Below, in pieces: positions 23,801-35,800 of a DNA stretch of 64,000 nt. Position 1 is the stretch's first letter, and every line of letters begins with the position of its first letter. The stretch covers positions 1,932,001 to 1,996,000 of the forward strand of contig CM034398.1 in NCBI GenBank assembly GCA_019925095.2, read 5' to 3'. Made by a program: the position numbers and the translations under genes. Below the pieces are notes generated by a model. It was given only the letters and a program-made list of their open reading frames with translations, was not told the origin of the DNA and ran no database searches. This DNA is from Dendrolimus kikuchii. Its lineage: Eukaryota; Arthropoda; Insecta; Lepidoptera; Lasiocampidae.

Positions 23801-26800
23801 TTTGCCCCCGAAAGATTCACTTCATTTTATATCGCAAACTATACCACCCTCGTCTATATGTAAACTACATAAATGACAAAAATTGACAAAAATGACAAAA
23901 TAGATAACATGGACCAAGTGGACCCAGTGGATCCAGTGGATAAAGTGGACCCAGTGGACCCAACGGATCTAGTGGACCCAGTGAGTCCAGTGGACGAAGT
24001 AGGCCCAGTGGACCCAGTGATTCAAGTGGACCCAGTGGACCCAGTAGTCTAAGTGGACCCAGTGAACCCAATTGACCCAGTAGGCTAAGTGTTCCAAATG
24101 GACCTAGTGGACCCAGTAAACTCAGTGGACCAAGTGGACCCAGTGGACCACGTGGACCCAGTGGACCCAGTGGACCACGTGAACCCAGTGGACCAAGTGG
24201 ACCGAGTTGACCAAGGGGACCAAGTGGACACAGTGATCCAAGTGGACCCATGGACCAAGTGGACCCAGTGGACGAAATGGACAAAATCACAAAACCAGTC
24301 CTAGTTTCCGCAATAAACTTTACATAAATCTATCCCAAAATGTATCCCATTGTCCGGGATGAAAAGTATCCCTTGGCCACTCTCGGTATTCAAATTATAT
24401 ATGTACCGAGTTTCAGCCAAATCGGTCCAATAGTCTTTTCATAAAAGGATAACAAACAAAAAGACAAATATATTTTTATCCCGGAAATAATCCCATTTTT
24501 CGGGATAAAAAATATCCTATGTTCATTCTCGGCATCGAAAATATATATATATATATATACTGAGTTTCAGCCAAATCGGTCCAGTAGTTTTTCCGTGAAA
24601 ACGGAACAGACAGACAGAGTTACTTTCGCATTTATAATATTAATAGGGATTGGAAAGCACAGGAAATCCACAGGTAGAAAATAAGTGTACGTAAACAAAG
24701 CGTGGCTTGCTGTTTCATACCATACAGTAATGAGAGTTTGATTTATGTGACCACGTTTAATTTACTCAAAAATAAATATATTCCCATGGTGATCTGTAGA
24801 TAGATACTTTAGAGACAAACATTACAATGGGATTGTTTCTACCGTGCATAATAAAAACACTTAATTCCCGTGTGATACGCGACGGAGGTCGAAGCCCACG
24901 AAACCGCGGGAAAAGTTCTAGCGTAGAACAATAGTAGTGTGAACGATTGTCCGTGATTTCGGTGGTGCGTCCGGGTCGGTCCGACAGTGACCTCCACATA
25001 ATGCGGCGGGTGACCTTGCGATAAATGAACTCTGTTTTTTTGGGAATAACGTACATTGGCCGTTAGATAAACTGCGAGAAGTAATTAATTTATTCAAAAC
25101 GTGGCTGTGCCGCGACTTCGTCCGCGTGGGGAAAGTATCCCAAGTCACTACTTATAACATCATCTATCTGCTGGTGAAGGTCTCGTCAAAATAGCTCCAG
25201 CCGTTTTAGAGATGAGCCGAAACATACAGAGGGACAGATAAAAATTTCAAAAATATATTTTTTTGAGATAAAAAGCTGTTATTTTGACATTACAAACAGA
25301 CACTACAATTTATCTGTATAGCACTAGCATTTGCCCGCAACTTCGTTCACGTTGGACAAGTAACAAGAATTAAATTTATTTTATACATACCTACATAACT
25401 TCACGCCAGTTCCCTTGCGGGGCAGGCACAAACAACAGAGCGCCATTTAGGCCCATTCTTACACACCTCACTTGCTTCTTTGACATTCATAACTCTTGTC
25501 ATGCACGCTCGTCTGTTCTTAAGGCTCCTGACATCACCTTCTGCTAGTACACGATCAATTTGATCATGGAAGGTGTGTCGTGGCCTTCCACGACTTCTGC
25601 ATCCATCCACTTTTGCATTGTATATCTGTTTAGTCATTCTTTCATCATGCATTCTTTCCACATGCCCGAACCACCGGAGCATTCCTTTACTTACCTTCAA
25701 CCCGACACTCTCTTTCAGACCAACGCCTTCTCTCAATTAAAAATGCCGTTGCAATTACTATAGAATTTATTAGAACTATACAAACACGTATAACACAGGT
25801 AGAAATATAACTAGACACAACCAGTACAAACTGTACGATTCAATAACACGCGCAAAGTCCGTCACTATATAGCTCATCGAATGTACACACGTCTTGCTCG
25901 TATCGTAAACGTCGCTTGACTGCCTCACCCCTTCGTTCGGGCATAGTTTTATACTAAACTATACAATGCAATACTCGACCGCGTGGACTGAATTTTCCAA
26001 GAACCACACCTGGCTAACGACCATCATAAAGGATTACAATACACAATAGAATGCTTTTCTAATTACAATTTTTAAACTCGAGGTAAGCAAAATAAGTCCA
26101 AATGCGGGAGGGTAATAAACTGTGCTTTATGGCAGGCAGGTGTGCATTCCCTTTTGTCGGCATGTAACAATAAGATATAGAATTAATACATAAATAAACG
26201 GAATTATAAGATTTTACTAGTTTGATGGATAAATCGGGATACGATATATTTATATGTCTTTTAGCTATATTCGCGTTCGTAATACCGAAGTAAGAAAGAG
26301 AGTTGGTCTGAAAGAGAGTGTCGGGGTGAAGGTAAGGAAAGGAATGCTCCGGTGGTTCGGGCATGTGGAAAGAATGACTAAACAGATATACAATGCAAAA
26401 GTGGATGGATGCAGAAGTCGTGGAAGGCCACGACACACCTTCCATGATCAAATTGATCGTGTACTAGCAGAAGGTGATGTCAGGAGCCTTAAGAACAGAC
26501 GAGCGTGCATGTCAAGAGCTGTGAATATCAAAGAGGCGAGTGAGGTGTGTAAGAATAAGCCTGAATGGCGCTCTGTTGTTCGTGCCTGCCCCGCAAGGGA
26601 ACTGGCGTGAAGTTATGTATGTATGTATTTTAGCTATATTAGTGCATGTTGTTTCTTTTATAGGTTAAGAAGTTGTGCTGTTCGCTGCGACGCAACGCGA
26701 AGGATGAGCGTGTCCTGTTCCACTACAACGGACACGGTGTCCCGAAGCCCACCCAGCAGGGCGAGATATGGGTCTTTAATAGGGTAAGTCCCGTTGCCTA

Positions 26801-29800
26801 TAAAGACTAGCAGTACACATTTCACCAAAAACAAATGTGCCTAATAATATTTTCCCCACAAAGGTAGAACAAAGGTTATATCCGTGCAGGAACGGAGAAA
26901 GAATACAATTTCCTGCGTTGGGGCGGCCTGTCGTATCAGGCGACTTAACAACCCACAGCCAGGTTACCTACCAGGCTACCACCCCTGGTCTAGAGTGTGT
27001 CGCCATAACAACCTTGAGTTGTGTTCCGGCATTAGTGACCAGGTTCCAGTCGCCCTTAAGCGAGCAGCGGCGCATTTGTAGCGACTTTGGTGTTGCAAAT
27101 GTCCATAGGCGATGGTAACCGCTTTCCATCATGTGGGCCGTTTGCCTATAAAAAAAAAGGTTTTTGAACCTTTATTTTCAGCATACTTCTGGACACTTGT
27201 CCAACTGCCCCTCCATATGGCATGGTACTCCTTATCTCTACCTTCTATACTTCTATGGCAAAGGTACACAGCTGAGGGCATAGCTCGCTCACCGGACTCG
27301 TATACCATCGCTTGTGCGCTACACACTGCCAGGTGTTATATACGTTGTCATGGTAATTGCGGCAATTACCGGGGCTAAATATTTTAAAGCGATTAAAAAA
27401 AAAACAAAATACACACAGTCACACAAATGTCATGATTTTTTCATTCGCATGTCCCCCCCCCCGTCCTTGTCACAGCTGGTCACATTCGTAAGACTCCCCC
27501 CTCGCTAGTGTGACATCACATATTTTGCAATTTTACATCATGAAATTATTAAATTAAAACAACAGTTTCGTAATTATTATTTTTTTCATAATTTAAACAC
27601 CACTGATACAGATAGAGTTGGAAATATTTATTTTAATAATTACCACACCATGGCCATTGTCATCTCAATCCATCCCTGGGTTGTCTGGAAGAGATCGCTT
27701 TTTAGCGATAAGACCGCCCTTTGTACATAGCTAGATATCATTTTAGTCTTTAAGTTCATGTTTGTATTGGTGTACAATAAAGAGTTATCTATCTATTTTG
27801 AAAATTTTCGTTAATAGTTCAAATTTTGTGTTTTAAAGCTCGTATATATTAAGACTAGCTGCGCCCCGCAGTCTCATCCGCGTGGTGACGGAAATTCGTT
27901 ATGTTATGGATAATTCACACTATATATTTTTTTATCTTGCCATGCTTGTAAGGAATTTGTGGAGACATATTGCAGCATAACGTTTTAGCACGTCATGTCG
28001 TTATTATAAGTATAATATTATTTTTCTTTCCTTTTATTGTCTTGGTCTTATTGAGTATGCATTGTTTGCTACAACTCCATTAATTCTTCAAAAAGTAATT
28101 CTGTGATATACTTCTGTAAAAAAATTATAAAAAAAAAGAATTTGAGATATAAATAGAATATGAAATATAAAGAGGCACAATATTTAGCTAGACGTGTTGC
28201 TGCGGAGTTTCTTGCCGCCTCTTCCCCTTTACAGCATCAACACGTTGCGAAGCGGTGTACAAAGAATAGGAAGTAAAAATTAAATTTTAACTTACATGTA
28301 TGACCTTCAAAAAGTGTTCTCCAGTGGAACTTATTTTGAATAAAAACTTGAATTTGAATATCTTTATAAATTATCAGCCTATGTGTTATTCTGATGTGTA
28401 AGCTATATTATTGTAAAGTTTCATCAAAATCCATTCAGTAGTTTTTGCGTGAAAGAGTAACAAAGATACATTCAGTAGGGAGGATTTCGAAATGTGACAC
28501 AATGTCACACTTCGTTGACTACCTGTTCAGCTCCTATTCAGCTGAATCTTATTCACGTACCCCACGAAGCATGCGGGCTATGGGAGTGTCGCGTATGGAA
28601 TTTACCGGCCTATAGCTGTCACTTTTAGGTTATAAGTACATACATACATACATAACTTCACGCCAGTTCCCTTGCGGGGTAGGCAAGAACAACAGGCTTA
28701 TTCTTACACACCTCATTCGCCTCTTTGATATTCATAGCTCTTGTCATGCACGCTCGTCTGTTCTTAAGGCTCATGACATCACCCTCCCGCTAGTACACGA
28801 TCAATTTGATCATGGAAGGTGTGTCGTCGCCTTCCACGACTTCTACATCCATCCACTTTTGCATTGTATATCTGTTTAGTCATTCTTTCATCATGCATTC
28901 CTTTCCTTACCTTCACCCCGACACTCTTTCTTACTTCGGTATTACGAACGCGGTCCGCGAGCGTCGCTCCGCAGATTCTGCGCAGTGCTCGCATCTCGAC
29001 CGCGTTTACTCTACTTTCATGCTCTCTCTTCCAGGTTATAACTAATTGCATAAATTCATTAGTTCCGTTAATTTCGGTTATATCAGGAGCCTTAAGAACA
29101 GACGAGCGTGCATGACGAGAGCTATGAATGTCAAAGAAGCGAGTGAGGTGTGTAAGAATAAGCCTGAATGGCGCTCTGCTGCACGTGCCTACCCCGCAAG
29201 GGAGCTGGCGGGAAGTTATGTATGTATGTATGTAATTTCGGTCTTCGGCAGGCTTACACGCAGTACATCCCGCTGTCGATGTACGACCTCCAGACGTGGA
29301 TGGGCGCGCCCTCGCTTTACGTGTACGACTGCTCTAATGCGGGCGTCATCGTCGACAACTTCAAGCAGTTCGCCGAACAGCATGAGCGGGAGTATGAGGT
29401 AATAGATGTCTGCCAAATGCATGACAGTCCTCCCGCTATGTTTAGTTGACTATGGAGCCATAAAAAATATTTTATCAAAAATACCTATATCCGTGCAGGA
29501 ACGGAGAAAGAATACAATTTCCTGCGGTCTGGCGGCCTGTCGTAAGAGGCGACTAAACAACCCACAGCCAGGTGGTAGAGTATTTGCTCGACTGGATGGC
29601 GACCACCCCTGATCTAGAGTATGCCACCATAACAACCTTGTGTTGTGTTCCGGCATTAGTGACCAGGTTCCAGTCTCCCTTAAGAGAGCAGCAACGCATT
29701 TGTAGCACATTTGATGTTGCAAATGTCCATAGGCGATGGTAACCGTCGTGTGGGCCGTCTGCCTGTCTGCTGAACTCCTGCAATAAAAAAATAAAAAAAA

Positions 29801-32800
29801 AACCTAAAAAACTAATTGACTTGTTTATTTATTTTAAAACTTATATGTCGGCGCAAATACAACAATTAACGTATTGCAAAAACAATAATCATTTATTTAA
29901 TTACTATGAGTCTATTGTAATGTGAATTTAACGTAAAACCTGCCTTTAAAAAATGAAAATCTAGAACCGGATTCCAGCGTCATCTACGGGACCAAATGTT
30001 AATCTAAACTATTCTCAAATTCACTCGAACAAACAAAAAAATTATCAAAATCAGGCCCACCGTTTAGGAGTATTGGGGCGCCACCTACTGGGTCCAATCG
30101 TTAATTTAAACCATTCCGGGACAAACTTGAAGACATCAACAACAAAAAAACACCTACATTCTGGTACCCGATTGCAGCGCCATCTACCTGGTTCAAATTT
30201 GAATCTAAATCATACCTGTAGAAAATTATTAAAATACTAATATCGCTATTAAAAAATAGTGGTTAGTGGTAGAAGGGTGAAAATTTGAAGTTGTATGTAT
30301 TTTATAATGCTGAATCATAACAAAATCAAATTAAAAAAACTTGTAAAAAATAATAATTTAGGGGTGGGTTATCATTTACGGGTATAAAAAATAGATGTTG
30401 GCCGATTCTCAGATCTACCCTATATGCACACAAAATTTCATACAAATCGGTTCAGCCGTTTCAGAGGAGTTTGGTAACAAACACTGCGATACGAGGATTT
30501 TATATATTAGATTTATTTAAAAAATTTGATTCAGAAATCCAGTTGTACTCCAGATATGCTCGCTTGTGTGACTGAATACGCACAGGACTAGTTTATTGTT
30601 CCTTTAATAAAAAATGCTTGACAATCAGGCTCAACTGACTGCAAAGTCTGAAGAAGGCACCCCACCGCCCACCGGTGGGGTCTCGTACAAGAACTGCATC
30701 CAGCTGGGCGCGTGCGCCGCCGGACAATGCCTGCCAATGAACCCCGAGTTGCCCGCGGACCTGTTCACGGCGTGCCTGACAACCCCGGTCAAGATGGCCA
30801 TGAAGTGGTTCGTGCTGAGGACCAGGACCAGGGTCGCACCGCACGACGTGCACGACTTGATTGACAAGTCAGTATTCAATATTCGTAGGGCGCATTCCTC
30901 TTGAAGCACATAACGATCAAGATGCTCCATCGACGGCCTTCCTATGACGGCCTCTGTGGTTGAACGGGCTAAGTCTTTGCCGGCCTACCTCACTGCAACG
31001 CAGAAGCTCCGGGTTCGATTCCTGGTATAGTAAATTTCGGAAACGTATTTTCTCCATTATTTACTATGGTCTGGGTGTCTGGGATCGGCCCCAGAGTAGT
31101 CCGTTGTATATTACCCATAACACAAGCGTAACTTGCTTAATTTGGGGATATACAATGTGTGTGTTTGTCTGCCGGTTATTATTATTATTATTATATCCTT
31201 CAACTGTTCCACATTAGCGACCGCGGTCGTTACAGTCGTGGCGAAAACGTCACTAATTATCTCATAATTTTCGATCATGCAGCGCTCCATGTCAAGAGGT
31301 GCGTCGAAGTGGGCGTTGACCACAGAGCATTAATGCTCTCTATCGATACGTCGACAAAGGCTCGATTTTCAAATCAACCATACAGCTGTAATAAAACTAC
31401 GTTTTAACGGTTTTAAGCACGTTAAAATAACAAGTTGGCGGTAGGCTAAATAAAACTTTAACAATACTCGTTGACAATTGACATCTTTGTCTTCCGTGAT
31501 CACGGCCACTGAAAAGTGGCCGAAACGTCGGAATAACCAAAATAAAATAAATTACCGTGCTTAAAACCGTTAAAACGTAGTTTTATTATGTATACAAGTC
31601 GCGAAAACTTAAGAAAATATTATGTGCTCCATAATCAGTTCCACTTAAGTTTATGATTGTAACAGTCGCAAACAAGCGGAACGAGAAATTTTGCGGTCGT
31701 GAGCGTAGCCGTTCTGAGCTTCAAGAGGAACGTAGCCGTAGTAATAATTTTTCAGTAGGGCTGGTCAATAAAAAACTCATATAGTCCATAGATCAAATTA
31801 TCTTGATGTTTCATTTATTACTAAAATGAGCATATCAGTAAGATGGTAATAATATAGATTCCAAAATTTGTTCATGGCTACTATATGAAATAATGTGCAT
31901 ATTGTTACAATTACCATGTGCTAACAACGGTGAAGGAAAACATCGTGATGCAACTTGCTCATCGAGATAACCGATGTATCAAACCTGCCAAGCCGCCTTG
32001 AACAAGCGTGGCGGGTATACTGTCCGTTCCCCCTATAGTGGGAGACCCGATCCCAGCAGTGGGACAATTATGGGCTATTTATTATTGTTATTACTATATG
32101 AAAAATTTTCTATCAAAAAACACTGATTTCAAGGATAACTAAATAGCAAAAATATATATTTTTATAACATTTTTAAGTCGGTTCGAAAGAAAACATAAAA
32201 ATTGATATATTTTGCAAATTAGTTGTTGTTTTTTTTTTGTTTTGGCACAGACTTCAAGATGTTACAGAAAACAATTATTTTTTACTTTTTAATTAGTCTT
32301 GAAGATGATCTCTTTTTTGCTAGACAATTATTTAATTTTTTTCTTTTTATACGGTCTCTAATAATGATGAAATTTATATCAAACTATCCTGAAGCTGTAC
32401 TGAATCGAAGACAAAAGTAAAGTTGGTTCAGAAATTAAAAAGTTATGGTTGAATATAAAACAAATACACAATGATTTGAGATCCTTCCTCCATTTGTCGG
32501 TATATTGAGTTAGGAGGTCTTGATAGTGAACTGTTGAAATGTTTGGTGTATAGGATCCCGGGCCAAGTGACAGACCGTAGAACAATGCTGGGTGAGCTGA
32601 ACTGGATCTTCACAGCCATAACCGACACAATAGCCTGGAGTTCGTTACCACCTGAGTTGTTCCAGCAGTTGTTCAGAGCGGATCTATTGACTGCTAGCCT
32701 CTGCAGGAATTTCTTGCTCGCTGACCGGATCATGAGGTGGGTTATAATTTGAAATATAAAAAATTATTTAATGTTTTATGTACAGTCGACCTAATTCCTC

Positions 32801-35800
32801 ATAAAGTTTCGACATTCACGCACACACTCTCAAGTTTCATATACTCTTTGTTTATGGACTTCGATTTTATTGCCTCTTTGTAAAACCTAAAACGGGTAAC
32901 AATAAAGTCCGGCCCCTTAAAACTGATGTTTTACGTGTGCAAGTGTCATTGCGCTGTTAGCGGAAGTTTTTGCCAGGCGACTTTAGCCTTATGGGTGGTT
33001 CACCGTCGCTTTGGTCCATTGTACTTTACTCCAGTGTCCATATTCTTCGGTGTTCTCTATTGTCAGACCATTGGTTCTTCAACAACTTGCTTTAGTCTAT
33101 CAGGCTCCTTTAGTGTTACCTGACATGCAAATAGGCAGTAGGCCCACCTGGTGAAAAGTGATTATTGTTTTTTTGATCGTCTCTTATTGTTGTGCTTGAG
33201 TGATTGTAGTATATAATATTATATTGTATAATATAATATTAGCCAGGTGGTAGGGCATTTGCCCGACTGGATGGCTACCACCCCTGGTCTAAAATATGTC
33301 GCCATAACAACCTTGAGTTGTGTTCCGGCATTAGTGACCAGGTTCCAGTGACCCTTAAGAGAGCAGCAGCGCATTTGTAGCACCTTTGGTGTTGCAAATG
33401 TCCATAGGCGATGGTAACCGCTTTCCATTAAGTGGGCCGTCTGCCTGTTTGCTGAATTCCTGCAATAAAAAATAAAAAAAATCCTGACACATAAACTTCT
33501 CAATATCGAAATTGATGTATATCAGATATCCAGTACTAGCATCCAAGGCGCATTAGTGGGTTTCACACATCAAGTGTACAGATTTTCTCATTATGTCACG
33601 CGTTTACCATCAGCTTATGACAATGAGAACAATATGCACTGTTAGCTACAAAAACTAAGTTTTTGAAGTATGTCTGGATGGATAAATCCAAAACTACATG
33701 AAATAGCGAAACATATCCGAAAGGACTGTTTTTAACATATCTTAATACAAAATTAAATTATGACTTATGTACAATGTAAACTCCATGTAACGTCACTCGA
33801 TTTAACGACAAACCCCCTTAAGCGTCGAAATCACTTGGCTTTGTTTGGTTTAGCTTGTCTTCCATACAATGATACACTCTATATAGCATTACACCCACTC
33901 TCAATAACGACAACAATTAAGTAATAAAAAGTACCTTTTAAGTTGCCAAAATTAGTAAAAGCTGCGCAGCTGCGTACGTTTTTTTATCCGCTTAATTATC
34001 CTAGCCCGTAATAAACTCGACTGTCGGCATCATGCATACCGAAATTTCTATGTACTTCCTTTATCACCAATATGCCTCAATATCGCTAGACATATCTACA
34101 AACAAAATAAGTAAAAACTACAACTAAATTACTGGTGCAGCAAAAGACGTCAGACAGAAACAACAGACTTCTCTCCATTTAACGTCAATTCTCTATAACG
34201 CCATAAAGTTAAGTGTCGTTATATAGAGTGTACGCTGTATTATACAAAATTAAATTACGACATATATATATTTTGTATATATCTTTACTAATCATACACC
34301 AATTATATGATCATAAAAGCTAATTACCAAAGTATATGTAAACATTTTGTATTATATTACAATCTAATTAATTAATTATACACACATCTATTTTTAAACT
34401 AGTATTATAAATACGAGCTGACCCTGACCCGGCAAACATTGTTTCGCCTTTTAAATTATTGTTAGTGATTTTAAGTAAGTTAAATTATTACAGTACTAAT
34501 ATCATTATTAAAAAATAGGGGTTGGTGGTAGAAGATATTTTTCAATGCTAAATCATAATAAAAAAGAAATTTTGACAAAAAAGAATAAAAAAATAAATTT
34601 ATGGGTGGGTCGCCTTATAATTTAGGGGTCTGACAAATAGATGTTGGCCGATTCTTAGACCTACCGGCTATTCACACAAAATTTCATACAAGTCGGTTCA
34701 GTCGTTTCGGAGGACTTTGGTAACAAACACAGCAACACGAGAATTTTATATATATTATGTTTAATCTGCGGAGTGACGCTCGCGGACCGCGTTCGTAATA
34801 CCGAAGTAAGAAAGAGAGTTGGTCTGAAAGAGAGTGTCGGGGTGAAGGTAAGGAAAGGAATGCTCCGGTGGTTCGGGCATGTGGAAAGAATGCATGATGA
34901 AAGAATGACTAAACAGATATACAATGCAAAAGTGGATGGATGCAGAAGTCGTGGAAGGCCACGACACACCTTCCGTGATCAAATTGATCGTGTACTAGCA
35001 GAAGGTGATGTCAGGAGCCTTAAGAACGGACGAGCGTGCATGACAAGAGTTATGAATGTCAAATGGCGCTCTGTTGTTCGTGCCTACCCCGCAAGGGAAC
35101 TGGCGTGAAGTTATGTATGTATGTATGTATGTTTAATAAAAGTCTAGATATTCACATAAGAGATACTTTTATTGTTTTTGACTGCCTACCCGCTTTTTGA
35201 CATACTAAAATATATGAATGAATACATGACATACCTTTCCCCCAAGTTAGTACTTTAAACCATTTAATACTATGACATCACTATGCAATACAAAAAAAAA
35301 AAACATTAAAGCTAAGATTAAATACAATTAACCGTAACTGCACAATTATTTTTTTTTATTGCAGGAGTACAGCAGACAGGCAGATGGCCCATTTGATGGA
35401 AAGCTGTTACCAACGCCTATAGACATTTGCAACACCAAAGGTGCTACGAATGCGCTGCTGCTCTCTTAAGGGAGATCAAAACCTGGTCACTAATGCCGGA
35501 ACACAACACAAGGTTGTTATGGCGACATACTTTAGACCAGGGGTGGTAGCCATCCAGTCGGGCAAATGCCCTACCACCTGGCCATGGGTTGTTTTCTCGT
35601 CTCTTACGACAGGCCGCCCCAACGCAGGAAATTGTATTCTTTCTCCGTTCCTGCACGGATGAAAATTCTACAATTCTACAATTATATATATAATGTAACA
35701 CAATAGTAAACAGTTATCTAGTGAAATAAACTGGTTTCAGGTCGTACAACTGCACGCCGGTATCGTCTCCGGCACTGCCGTCGTTGGCCAACCACCCGTT

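Larger units (their letters stand above)
20052..26663 (+). other. raptor: raptor intron 3
   Basis: 6.6 kb between GTAAGT and TTTTATAG. Contents: repeat N copies, CA microsatellite, MITE J, family A, repeat D, repeat L, two Helitrons, two LINE-B ends. The stretch 24650-25380 has only diverged Helitron-like debris (CGCGACTTCGTCCGCGTGG at about 25110). Confidence 0.85.

Noticed and set aside
23910..24285. CRISPR-like array
   Set aside because: Units are 9 bp with no spacers, in a eukaryotic transposon.
23865..24290. Collagen-like GPL-repeat frame (minus) and VDP-repeat frame (plus)
   Set aside because: Both are translations of a 9-bp minisatellite inside Helitron H1. Equivalent frames occur at 53600-54088 and 59574-59834 in the other copies.
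25401..26610. 111-140-codon frames reading [21 protein letters not shown]
   Set aside because: Identical peptides recur at 15 places in both orientations with target duplications. They are the C-terminal ends of 5'-truncated LINEs, not host genes.
30954..31193. Possible tRNA gene (boxes A and B)
   Set aside because: The tRNA-like head is followed by a conserved unrelated body and ATT tail, repeated at 13536 and 63775, so it is a SINE. The same holds for 5986-6250.
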